A DNA stretch of 64,000 bases, taken from contig BDSL01000038.1 in assembly GCA_003116995.1 (NCBI GenBank), positions 1 to 64,000 of the forward strand, given 5' to 3'. The notes under the pieces were generated by a model. The model saw only the letters and a list, made by a program, of their open reading frames with translations. It had not been told where the DNA came from and did not search any database. This stretch comes from Yamagishiella unicocca (lineage: Eukaryota > Chlorophyta > Chlorophyceae > Chlamydomonadales > Volvocaceae). Both the position numbers and the translations under genes were made by a program. Shown one piece after another: positions 12,682 through 23,677 of this stretch (position 1 is the stretch's first letter; every line of letters starts with the position of its first letter).

Positions 12682-14310
12682 CGAAGTGCCTGGCGGAGCG
12701 CCCACACTGGGCAGCCATGGGCCGGCAGTCACTGCCGTCGGCCTCCCTGGACTTGGCCTCGTTCACAGATTGGCGCCTGTACGCGGCAGCGATGGTCGGA
12801 CCTCGGGGGAGGGGCGGATTCGACCGGGCGCCTAATGTGCGAGCTAATGCCGGCTTAGCCCCCTGGGGTCATTGATTTGCGCATCGATGTGCAGGCACGC
12901 GGGAGGCTTACGGCGTGCAGGCAGTTGCACATATTGCCCGGGATTTTTAAGATGCCACGGGCGCAGTATGGCGGGCGCATGCTGCCGGCGCTGGCTAAGG
13001 CGCGTCTGCGGCTCGCTGATCTGGGTGCAGCTGGATGGTATTGGCTGTTCGGGGCGGGTGCACGGTTGTGAGGAGGCAATGCCAAGCCCGCCATGACTGC
13101 CAGGACTACGGGGAGTCATGCCTGCATCGGACAGTACGATGCTGTGTGGCACCAACGAACTCGAGTTATCGCAAACCCGCAACCCACTGCGGGCTGCTAT
13201 GTCGGCCCTCCTCGTTGATTGCTTCCGGAAGATTGCTAATACGTCGCAGCACTGCGCAGCGCTCGTGGCTGACGACGGCCCCCGCAAGGGACCCCGTGCG
13301 GACTCCAAAGCAAAGGAGTTGTTTGTCTGTTTCTGGTTTTTCTCCGTCCCGGTTTGTGCAGTTTTGGTGTTCACGTTTCCGGCTGATTCCGTCCCTGTGG
13401 TCAAGAGTGGTTGCAGGCCTGTCCGAAACCAACGAGCTTTTGGAAGAGGTGCGAGGATTAGCGAGGTCGCATTGGCCTGCGAGGTGTGTGCGTCTCTGAG
13501 CGTTCAAGGGGCGAGCTTGGACTGGGCTAGGCGGTGCTGAGTAACGGCAAAAGCGCCTGTGCTGCAGCGAGATGCAGCAACTAACGCGAAAGAGACGCGC
13601 AGACATAGGTTCAGTGCGAACACCGCCATGGGGGCTTGGTGTACTAGGTGTGCTTGAAGAGGGCTGGGGGGTGTGGAAGCCTCCCAACGAGAGCCCCGCG
13701 GCGGCACGCGGTGCAGCGCCATCGTTGAAGGACATGCGTGTCCCATTTGTTTGCGTGGCTGCAAGGATGAACCGAAGCGACGAGCTGCCACATGTTACCT
13801 TAGGCCCTACACCGGCCCCTGCCATCAGGAGGGTTATGGGCTGCACGACCGCCGTACAAAAGAAAGTCATCCACGTCTCCTCAGGCACCGTCACGAGTAA
13901 TACTGTCGCGATCGCAATCTGTATTTTGCGGACCGCCGCCCTTCTGCGAAACTGAGCGCACGCTCCAGCAATCTAGCAGTGAGCCATGCCGCATGGTTGC
14001 TCCAAGTTTGAGCACACCCCGGCACTCTCCCTGCTCTCTCCGTCCTGCCAGCTGCACCTGCCTTCACTAAAGCTTTTCTGTTAATTACTATACCGTTAAT
14101 TACACTCACCACAAAAAACCTGCAAACTCGGGTTTTGCTTTTCCACACCTACCAGCGTTTCATTCCCTGCACATTTTGCCTGACAGCAGCCCTGCTAGCA
14201 GTGGCAGCCACAGACACAATACTGCTGATCATCGTCATCTCTGCCATGTCCTAACATGATGAGCTCGTGGGGTCGGTTCGCCCCACCTGCTCGGGTCCAG
14301 TGCTCGGGGC
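12682..14310. other. 3' flank of the bZIP gene and convergent intergenic region
   Basis: This lies between the bZIP stop and the convergent minus-strand gene. Overlapping open frames exist on both strands (for example 13118-13540 plus, 13166-13894 minus), but none has splice context, conserved motifs or GC3-rich codon use. I saw no TGTAA after the bZIP stop. Confidence 0.45.
14100..14104 (-). promoter_or_regulatory. putative poly(A) signal TGTAA
   Basis: TGTAA on the minus strand about 210 nt after the stop of the gene at 14311-18685. TGTAA is the usual nuclear poly(A) signal of chlamydomonadalean algae. Confidence 0.5.
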
Positions 14311-17300
14311 CTAGTGGACCATCACCCAGCCATAGTTGCCCGCCTTGTTGCCGGTTATCTGCCCGGCGATGGCGCCGTGGAGGCGGAGGCACATGCATCC
14401 GGGCTTGCCGCGGAAGCGGGTATCGTGGTTGACGCACATGGGGCAGCTGCGGGAATACTCGCAGGGGGAGGCGGCGGCCTGGGGGCGGGGCAGCGGTGCA
14501 TTCGTGGTACAGGAGGAGGGCTTAGTCGATAGGAAACACCTGTGAAAGGGAGGATGGCGTTAAAAGGGCTTGTGGCCGTGGGTGCCAAAACAAATGGTCG
14601 GTGCAGGCGCGCTGGGTGACAGGCAGACCAGTGCAGTAGCAGAAGGAAGGGAGGCGTGAGATGGTTCGAATGGAAGTAATGTTCTTCAAGGCAACTATTA
14701 CCGCAAATTTGTAAAACTCCCGCAACTGCAAGTAAGCTGCTAACAGGCGGCATCTGAGCTGTAGACCGCTGGCCGACGCGGTCCCAGTCCCTGTGGGGCT
14801 GCGATCGACTGAAAGCCCCCAATGCCTTAGCGCTGACGAAGATCGATCCCCGACTCATCCTTCCACAGCCCAAGAAGGCTCTGCGCTTGCCTCGGGATGT
14901 CCTCCCTCCTTGCCGTCGGGCTTGGCCGCACGTCCACCCGGCGCGGCAGCAGCTGCCCCAGTCATGGCACGGCGGCGCGCAGTGCCGTCCGTGTTGGTGC
15001 ACTTCCAGTACGTGGGTCTACGTGGCACAGTTGGGGAGCTGGCGGTCAGGGTACTGCCAAGGAGATCGCCTAATCTTACGACGCCATCAGGCTAAACCGC
15101 AGGGAATAAACCGCACAGTGCTTAGGAACTGGTAGGTAGGCGCAGATCCGCAAGCAGTGTACAGAACCGCAAACGGGTATAGATCCGCATTGCCGCCTAA
15201 AACCCTACACACCGCTGCACCCACCGGAAACCGGACATGATACTGTCGCAGTAGATGCACACGGCGCTGAGTGGGTTGCACATGATCATGTTGCCGCAGT
15301 AGCCGCACGTGCTTTCCTTGGCGTCGTACAGCAAGCGGTTGCCGTCGCGCGTGCGCTTCATGCCGTCGGGCGCGGAGGGGTCGGGCATGGGCTTGGCGCG
15401 CTCGCCGTTCACGTCCCACACCTGTGCGGCGCGGGTCCGGGTGGATGCGGGGGGGACTTCTATAGCCGGATGTCGTTGCATTTAGTGTACGGGCTGCAGA
15501 CTGCAGGACAGGGCCATGGAGGCGCCGCCAGCCGAGTATAGTGGGCGCATCTCCTCCTTCCCCGCTGTAGAATCTTGTATAATTTTTACACTTCCTACTG
15601 GACGGTATTAGGACCCTCAATTGGCCCACCGCTATTGGAACCCGTCCGCCGCGCTGAACCCATTTCGCTCGCTCAGTTCATGCGGACCCATGGCACACAC
15701 TGAAGAGTATCAAACCGTCGTGGGGACCCACCCTGCTCCCTGCTCACCTGCTCCTTGCCACAGTGGCCGCAGAACAGGCGGACGGTGTGGGCGCCCCGCA
15801 CCGGCACCACGTTCAGGGTCACACGCGAGAATGCCCGCTCCAGTTCCTCGGCGGCACCGGCAATGGCGGTGCGCCGCACTGCCAGCGCTCCACTGCTCTT
15901 CGTGCGAGACCCGGCCTTGCTGCCGGGCTTGGGCGCGCCGCGCTTACCCGACTTCTTCTGCTCACTGCCGGAGTCAGTGTCGCTTAGTAGCGATATGGCT
16001 GCCGTCGCAGGGCTGCGAGGTGCACTGGCTGTGCCGGCGACCCCTGCGGAGCCGCGGCTGCTGCTCGCGGCGCCGTCGGGTGACGGCTTGCTGGGCTTTC
16101 GCGACGGGTCCCTCTCCGTGCTGCCGTGATTACCGTCACCACCGGTCGTTTGCGGATCCTGCAGAGACGTACAGAGGTACGGGGAATTACAAAGAGGTAC
16201 ACGCGACACGTACGGATCCGATGGAAGGGACGCTGCTTGGTAGCTGTGACATCAAGTGCGAAAAGCCGCAGCCATACGATGACTGGCGGGAAAGTCAATC
16301 AAAGTGCGTGGCGTCCTTCCAGTGCGCAGCAGAAACGGACCCCCCCATGCTTCCAGCGCCCATTTTGTGGCCGGCAGCAGGCTGGTCCCAGCCTACGGAA
16401 ACCCAAACCCACGAGACCACCCGCCTCACCGGAAGCCGTCGGAGCACAGCGTCAATAGCCTCGTAGACCGGCAGGTCGGCCGCCGCGGAGCTCCGCCGCC
16501 GCAAGCGCACATGCGCCGCCGCCACGGCGGCGGCTCGGCGGCGGGAATCCTCTACAACTACACCGTTGTGGCGCCGACGGGTTGGGCTGCGGTTATAGTA
16601 ATCGTCGCGCCGGCGGGGGTCTCCGCTGCGGTCCTGGCGGCCTTGGCTTCGGTCATAGTGGTGCTGGGGCACATGGTCCTGGGGCAGGGAGCGCAGCGCG
16701 GCCACGCCGCAAGTGACATGACGCCTTGTGATAATGGCGTTGTGATGTGGGCATTGGTTCAGCTGTGCAGCTGAGAGTTGGGGCGGCAGCAGCAGACTGA
16801 GCACTACACGATCCTGCCAATCAGCCCTGCCGACCCTAATGGCCCTAAAGCGTATTAGGTTAATGTAATTGCAGCCGCGCGCACCTCGCGACGTGCTGGC
16901 GGGTCCGGCCGTCGTGCAGGAGGCGCCGGCAGCGGCTGACGGGCCGCGTGATCCATGTACGGCATGTTGAGGTGGAGGTGGGGCACCGGCGGCTGTGGCG
17001 CGCACGGCGGGCCGCTGCGCGGCCGCACGCTGGCTGCATGTCCGTTATGTCCAGTTGCCCCCGGTAGTGGCGGCGGCGCTGGGAGAGCGACCCCAGCGCT
17101 CTGCAGTCTCGGTGGCAGGAGAGGTGGAGGCGGCAATGCTGCAGACAGCGGCGGCGGTGGAACTGGAAGGCTGCGAGTGTGCGTGCCTCCTATGTTGTGC
17201 GCATTTGGCGCTGCCGCCGACACTTGCGGTGCCATATTAGGCATTTGGTCACCACCGAAGTGCTCGCCAGGCCGTGTTGGGTTGTGCTGTGGCGCGTGGC

Positions 17301-18685
17301 TTCGGAGCGCATTTGCCGGCATGTAATACGGTGGTGGCGGTGGAGGCAGGGGGGGCGGCGGTGGCAGAGAGTTGGGCGGTGGTGGTCCCGGCGGCAGTGG
17401 TGGCTGCGCCGGTGACGTCGGCGATGGCAGGCGAGGCGGCGGCGGGCATGGCGGCAATGGTGGTTGACAACTTTTCCCCTGCGTCTGGTATCATGGAAGC
17501 GAGGTTTTGTTGCCAGAAGTCGTTGTTTGCGTTCGATAACAGACTGCACGAGTTCAAGAGAAAGTAGCTCAGGTATTGTCTTAAGTCGCGTTTATAAATC
17601 CTGGAATCAGGGGGAGTGCCAGATTGCATCTGCTGGTTGGGCACGTAGCGACCTACAATGACCATTTCCGGCATTTAATGCGACCGCGGGTATATGGCCA
17701 GCAAGCAGCGGTGCGAACAGAGCAGTGAAAGCTGGAGTTGGCACGCGTGACAGGACACCCCGGCTAACAATACCATGCATTGGTACCACTGCTGCTGCCA
17801 ACCTCGTTCGACGCCTTAGATGTCACATACCTCAGTTGCGGACCCTTGCGCGCCATGTGGCCTTGTGGTGCTCCAGACGTTCTCTGTAGGCCACCAACCA
17901 CGATGGCGGGTCAGCTGGGGAAAACTTGCGCCAGATGGGCCATCTGATCCCTTAAGGCATGACCCCGCGCCGCCCTTGCCTGGTGCCTGTGAGGCGCTTG
18001 GATGCAAAGCGTTGCCGCTGCAGCTGCTGCCCTTGTCCCACCGGCTGCCTTTGGCACCTGCAGCCTTTGGGGACTCCGGCCGCGGCGGAAACGATGCAAG
18101 TGTTTGCTGCACGGGAACGCTGACGCCAATCACCGTATTTTGGGATGTGTTGACTGGATGCTGCATCGCTGCGGCACACATAGGCACCGCTGGCCCGAGC
18201 GGCAAAGGCGGCGGTGGGGGCAGGTTTTGGCGATATGCATCTGCGGTCCCAGACTGCGTGTAGGGTTGGCTGCGCGCAGCGTAGCTGCCCCCAGGAGCAG
18301 CTGAACTGGCATTATTGTAATGGTTCGTGTGCTGACCCCAAGGCAGTGGCGTGAGGACTCGGACATTGTAAGCGTACAAGCTACCACCGTATCGTTGATG
18401 AACTCCATACTCAACATCCAAGCCAACGCATAGATTAAGCTGGGGCGGTAGGGGAGGATATACGTCGTCCTGCACGCAGAGGAACTTGCACAATCAAAGG
18501 CCGCGGTACAGCGACTGGCCCTTACAGTGGCATGGACACCCTTGCCCGCTCACAATCAGCAGGCATGCCTCCTCGATGCGCCCATCACCAAGCTGGCATG
18601 CAACGGTCCCACGACGACCATCATATGAAGTAATCCGGCCGCGGGCAAACATATGTTGTGGTGCGTGTTGGGATCGCTGATACAT
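14311..18685 (-). CDS. cold-shock-like N-terminus joined to Cys-rich C-terminus; unrecognised protein
   Basis: Exons in phase: 18554-18685 (start ATG), 17831-18469, 16885-17478, 16430-16678, 15748-16158 and 15225-15421, then probably 15017 to about 14930, and 14311-14478 with a TAG stop. Total is about 830 aa. Exons 1-2 give a beta-rich module (GRITSYDGRRGTVACQ ... LDVEYGVHQ ... AYNVRVL) resembling a cold-shock/RNA-binding fold. Exons 2-3 are Pro-, Met- and Ala-rich. Exon 4 is Arg-rich (PRRRDDYYNRSPTRRR). The C-terminal exons carry CGHC, CGYCGNMIMCN...CIYC, YWKC, CPMC and GCMC, as expected for zinc ribbons. An RNA-binding role is inference only. The joint between the last two exons is not settled. 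I recognise no family with this combination. Confidence 0.6.
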
Positions 18686-21573
18686 GATTGAGCTCCACGC
18701 CAGCTGCTTCGGCGCTAGTTGTCAACCGAGTGACATCTGTACAATTAAACAGAAGGCCATGAAGCCAAATAGACAGGTACAGGCGAAAACAACCTTGAAG
18801 TACCGCCTATCTGTCGACCTGACCTGCAAACCAGAGGCCACCAGGAAAGACGAGCTAATAGAAAGCCCATAGCATGCAAATAGTATTTGACCATTCCTTG
18901 AACTTCTTTTTATAATGGCCCGTTCCTGTGGATCGAGCTCGGCACCTGGATCTAATATCCTGAACAGGGCTCTCCGGCTCTGCGATGCATGCGGTCACTA
19001 TACGGCTTAATAAAACATAAACCCATGCTACCTGAAACCATTTATTCCAATGTTGGATCGACCAAAGCCCACAGCCGATTATGAAGTTGCTGCTGGGAAC
19101 CCTGACCACGCCGCCTGAGTCGCCCGGACAGACAGGGTTGCGACGATTGCTTCAGTACAAGGGAGTAGATCTTGACGGTACCGCTGGAAGTCGCTCGTCG
19201 TCGAGTCCGCCTGGCGTCGTGTCGTTGCTCTTCGGGTCCAAGCAGCAACCGATAACCGCGCCATGGGATGCGCCACGACAACTGCACCTGTCCCTACGCT
19301 CACCAGGGGGCGACAAGTATGCCGATGGCACGCGATTGCGGACCGGTGCGGCTGCTGCAGTTCATGTATCCGCCACATAGCCTGACCCGCCCCTATAAAC
19401 GACGCATGGCTCCCCCGAACCCAAATCGCCACGTGTGCAATAGGAGGAATCTCCGCGAATGTTTATTTCAACTGTTGATTGGTTGGGCTATGGCTTGCCC
19501 TCCGCAGAGGCTGAGTTGACGGCACGAGTGGCGTCCAGCTCCCGGCGGCTACCATGCCTGCTTCAGCGTGCGGACGCAACGGTAAGCAGAATTTACGTGT
19601 GGCGCACGTACTGATTGGGCGATGCATTGCCTTGACACTGTAGTCACAAATTATTTTCGCGTAATGGCACGCTTGGTGCTGTTGGAAAGTGCGCCGCCAT
19701 CCTCGGTGTCGGTTACCCTACCCGGCCGCCAGTACCACCTGTCCTCGGCGTCGGTGCAGGTGGGTGCGGCAGGGGATGACGCCCACCAAGAACAATTTCC
19801 CCTCCAAATGCCTCCAGATGTCAGCGGCGACGGGCCGGGGTCGGTTGAGACTTGATGTGGAGGCCGGCGACGGCTCCTACGGCTGCTCGGTGGAGGGCAG
19901 CGGAGCGTTGACACGCGGTAAATCTGTTCTCTGCTAGCCGACGCCGGCAATTGACGTGCCGCCTTGTGGCAGAACCCTTCCGGCACAGGCGCAAGGAACC
20001 AACGCCCCTTACCACGAGCCAGTCACGCTTACACCATGGGTGCCGCTGTCTGGCTGGTGGCACTTGCCTCCGGCTCTGCAATCCACGGCATCACGGCTTG
20101 CCGCACGGTCCTCGCATGCGCTGTGTTACCCTCGGCCTCGTCGCAGCTCGGCACCGCTGATGCCGTCGGTGGCGCTTTTTTTACCGGAAACCTTTCAGTG
20201 TGTTCACCGCAAGCGCAATGTCGGCGCTGGTTGCAGGCCTCTGGCTGTCTGGAGCCATGGGTGCCTCCCGGGGAGCCAGGTGCACCTCATGGGGGGCTGC
20301 AGTACATACCCAACCGAGCAGAGGCCTGGTGCTGCAGGCCAGGTAAGTCCAGCGGGCGACTTCTATCCGCTGTCCGCTGGCGATATGTAGGAGCCCTTGG
20401 GGCCACAATGTTGGGAGAACATGGCCTCGATGCAAGTGCACCATGTTTGCCGCCGTTCGAAGGACGGTATTTTTGCAGCAACAGAGCGGAATTAGGACCT
20501 GCCTTCGCTTAGGTACCATCAACCACCGGCGCATTTCCTGTGCCCACCTCCTCAGGTTTTTCAACGATGCCGCAGCCTCCCAGCAGCTACATCTTCAGGT
20601 TCGGATCGCGCTGATGTCCTATCGCCGCGTCCTCCTTTGCCGCCGTCCCCACTGTCAAACCGGGCTGATAAGAATTGCGTGCTTTGGGGTTGGCACTTGG
20701 CAGGAATCTGTCCCTTGCCTAGTTTTGCGTCGGTAGGAATACGTTCCTTGAATAGTACCAATATAACGTAGGTATTGCGGAACAACGCAGCGTCTGACGA
20801 ATGCAGACACGGGCGTATGCTTAAATCAGGCTGACTGCCAGGTAGTGCACGGCTGGGCCCGCAACGCTGTATGTCCTCGTCCCGACATCTTTCACCCGTA
20901 CAGGCAGACATGAGGGTCGGTAAGCGCGCTTGGCTCGTTCCGCAGCTGACTGTCGCGCAGGAGGACGGACAAGAATGTGTGGACGTGGCGATGGGCTGCA
21001 GGTGAGGTTGCGTGGCCTGGGGGTACTGCTGCTCCCTCATCAACGTCATATTTGAGTCCTTTGTGCCATCCCCACGGCCACGAGCCACCCCCCGCTGAGT
21101 TCTACTCAGGTTGTGCGGGACCTAAGGTGGTCTCCAAATAGAGCCGGCGATGCATGCTATGCATGTGGCATTTATTGTTGCTTCTGACCCGCAGGTTTGT
21201 GCTCAGGCGGCCGACTACATCTACTCAGGTTCCCACGCGGCATTCCATGCTGTCAGAGGTGGTTATGCGCCAGTCAGCCGCAGAAGAACATATTAGCATA
21301 GAGGCTGTCCTGCGTGTTCAAGGAGTGCAGCCGACTGGTATGACATTGCAATGGAAAATCATGCATGAGTGAGGTTCTTATTGATTGCAGGGCACGGCTT
21401 CCGTTTGCGCGGAGGGAAACAGGCAAACAGCGATGCTGAATGCATGTGTACAGTACGGCACTCGCTTTACGACAGGAGGTAGTCCGAAACTCGTTGGTTG
21501 CTTTTGGGCTGGTGTTGTATAGTTCAGTGCTCTTGGCTAGTACCAGAGCTCTGTTTTAGGAACTTTGCACAAA
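18686..21573. other. region with weak coding traces, no settled gene
   Basis: This separates the start of the minus-strand gene at 18685 from the Rieske gene. Parts of the plus strand look coding (see the entry at 19081-20512). A 175-codon minus-strand frame at 20561-21088 has no splice or motif support. Confidence 0.4.
19081..20512 (+). CDS. possible multi-exon gene, unresolved
   Basis: Several plus-strand pieces read like real exons but could not be joined. 19081-19380 is open from an ATG and contains LLFGSKQQPITAPWD. A piece ending at about 19761 with SVTLPGRQYHLSSASVQ stops at a CAG|GTGGGT donor. The next, 19820-19919, starts after CAG and contains RLRLDVEAGDGSYGC. 19938-20208 is open, containing PYHEPVTLTPWVPLSGWWHL. 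The introns implied would be unusually short (about 50-60 nt) and the last joint breaks phase. No family is recognised. It may be a decayed gene or a mobile-element remnant. Confidence 0.25.
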
Positions 21574-22730
21574 ATGGCGCTGCGGCGAGTAGTGGCAACA
21601 TTGCTGCCAAAGATATCGCAGCCTGTTGCCGAGACTCTAGGCCCAGTTGCTAACCATGCAGCTTCCTGTTACTCTCAGCTCTTGGCTGGCCCGCTGGACT
21701 TTGTGGAGCGCCCGCAGCAGTCAGTGGGCACCTCGTTCCGATGTGAGCACGCCCTCCGGTAGCTACAAGTTCCCAGCTGCGAACGGGAGCTATCCTGACT
21801 TGCGCTATGCTTGGGTACTTTTTGCAGCATTCGCCGCGGACGCTGTAGCGGCTGTGAAGGAGGAGGAGACGAAGCTGACGCCCACGAATCGGCTCTCCAT
21901 GACGCCTACGCATCTTATCAAGTAGGGTCTGCCATGTCTGTGGCCTTTATAAGCTAGCCCTGAGGCCATGCATGCCTCTGGGAGAACTGCAGTCGGCAGT
22001 CGCACACATCAGCGGCCGGCGTCGCGATGCAGGTACCACGAGCACCACCACAAGCGCTTTGCGCCTGGGACTGAGGGCCGACCCTTTGCCTACTTTGTGC
22101 AAACTGGTGGACGCTTCCTGTATGCGTCAGCGGCGCGTCTCGCCGTGCTGAAGATTGTCCTGTCGCTGTCGGTGAGTTCATAGATTCGCACGCTTGATGC
22201 AGCCAGACGCAGGTCAAAATTGCTTGTTATCGATTTCAGGCGGCCGCCGATACCATGGCAATCAGCTCGCTGGAGGTTGACTTGTCTAACGTGGAGGAGG
22301 GCTCGACAATCACGGTCAAGTGGCGCGGCAAGCCAGTGTTCATCCGCCACAGGACGGACGCTGAAATTGAACAGTCAGCTGAGGTGGCTCTCTCGGAGCT
22401 GCGCGATCCTCAGAAGGACGTGGACCGCGCCGTTAACCCGAAGGTGCGGCCCCTGTCGGGGTTTCCGACCACCAGCATGATGGCCATACGGCCCAACCAC
22501 CTGACTTGCTGCACCCCTATTGTGCTGCGCAGTACCTGGTGGTGGTGGGCATCTGCACCCACCTGGGCTGTGTGCCCATTGCGGGCGCTGGAAACTACCA
22601 GGGCTGGTTCTGCCCGTGCCACGGCAGCCACTATGACATCTCCGGCCGCATTCGGGAGGGCCCCGCGCCCTACAACTTGGAGGTGCCCGAGTATCGCTTC
22701 ACCGAGGGCAAGAAGATCCTCATTGGATAA
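21574..22730 (+). CDS. RIP1: mitochondrial Rieske iron-sulfur protein of complex III
   Basis: This is the 2Fe-2S subunit of ubiquinol-cytochrome c reductase in the inner mitochondrial membrane. Exons: 21574-21921, 22033-22171, 22240-22443 and 22533-22730. The last exon holds both cluster-binding boxes, CTHLGC and CPCHGSHYD, and ends [11 protein letters not shown]...ILIG. Exon 2 has the TM-helix region ([19 protein letters not shown]) and exon 3 the head domain ([13 protein letters not shown]). In exon 1 the ATG at 21574 (context AAAATGGCG) opens a presequence-like frame starting [13 protein letters not shown] that ends at TAG 21760-21762. The sequence that joins exon 2 in phase ([19 protein letters not shown] to MTPTHLIK) is in another frame, with no intron obvious between them. 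Either there is a frameshift near 21730-21745, or translation starts at an in-frame ATG near 21658. Confidence 0.9.
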
Positions 22731-22925
22731 TCACGTCGCAGCTAGCAGCGCAAGCAGGTGCAGAGCTTCAGTGCTTGCAAGCGAACGTGCGAGAGCCGCA
22801 GCCACGCCCCACAACGTATTAAGTGCTCGCAAAAGCGTTGGGAGAATGGCGGTGGCCTCGTTCGTAGCAGCGGCGTGAGGAAGCGTTGGCGAAGTGGGTG
22901 GCAGGCTGACGCTTCAGGGTAGCCT

Positions 22926-22930
22926 TGTAA
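22926..22930 (+). promoter_or_regulatory. putative poly(A) signal TGTAA
   Basis: TGTAA about 195 nt after the Rieske stop codon. Confidence 0.5.
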
Positions 22931-23355
22931 GGTGCGGTTGCCAAGCCAGCAACTGGCGGCGAGACAAGGAGTAGCTTAACACACTGGGACCAGGATTCCG
23001 TATTGCGCCGTCATGTCGTTCCCCAGCAAGGATGTCATAGTCAGGACATCCAATTGACAATCTTAGTTTGGAGCTGGTTCGAGGCGCATGTAGTGGTGGA
23101 TGCATCGCATCACGAGTTCGTGGTTACGATGCCGTTCTTTCCAGTTAGGTTAAGATATGGGCGGTATTGTGTTCCTCAGATGACGGTGTGCCGGTCATAT
23201 GATACTCGAGTGTTACGTGCTCTTGAGGCGTCGAAACTCTCCACGCACTGCAAGGGATGAGCATCTCGTACATGTTTGCGTCGTACAGCCAACGTAACGA
23301 TTTCACAATCGATACTCGCAAATTCTCCAAGCACAGCAAACATTCATTCATAGTA

Positions 23356-23360
23356 TTACA
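23356..23360 (-). promoter_or_regulatory. putative poly(A) signal TGTAA
   Basis: TGTAA on the minus strand about 320 nt after the aspartyl protease stop. Confidence 0.4.
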
Positions 23361-23677
23361 CTAGGAAGTCCCCTGTCACGTACCCCATACACTAAATTAA
23401 TTGGTTGTATGGCGTGTGCGTCATCATTTGTAGTATGACCAAATTGGTAGGTTGGCTAGTTCGTAGGGTTCCGGTTCTGCCAGCTCCCACTAAATCACGA
23501 AAACCGGTATGTCAGCCCGCGCGCTGCACTGGACGCTTTCCTAGCGTCCATTGGGGCCCCCCCTGAAGCAATAGCAACGTGGGGACCATTCTCCGAAGCA
23601 CACTAACCAGGTTTGATCACGGCTTGTGAATGTGAAACAATATTACGTCACACTCTCGACGGCATCAGACCGCCACG

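Larger units (their letters stand above)
22731..23677. other. convergent intergenic region
   Basis: Holds the 3' ends of the Rieske gene and of the minus-strand aspartyl protease. No gene is visible. Confidence 0.6.

Noticed and set aside
13118..13540. A 140-codon frame with a hydrophobic stretch (FVCFWFFSVPVCAVLVFTF)
   Set aside because: No coding-type codon bias, no splice context, and it lies in the bZIP 3' flank with competing frames on the other strand.
17249..17674. Minus-strand frame containing NANNDFWQQNLASM as an exon of the cold-shock-like gene
   Set aside because: It overlaps the Pro-rich exon 16885-17478 in another frame, and only the latter keeps phase with both neighbours.
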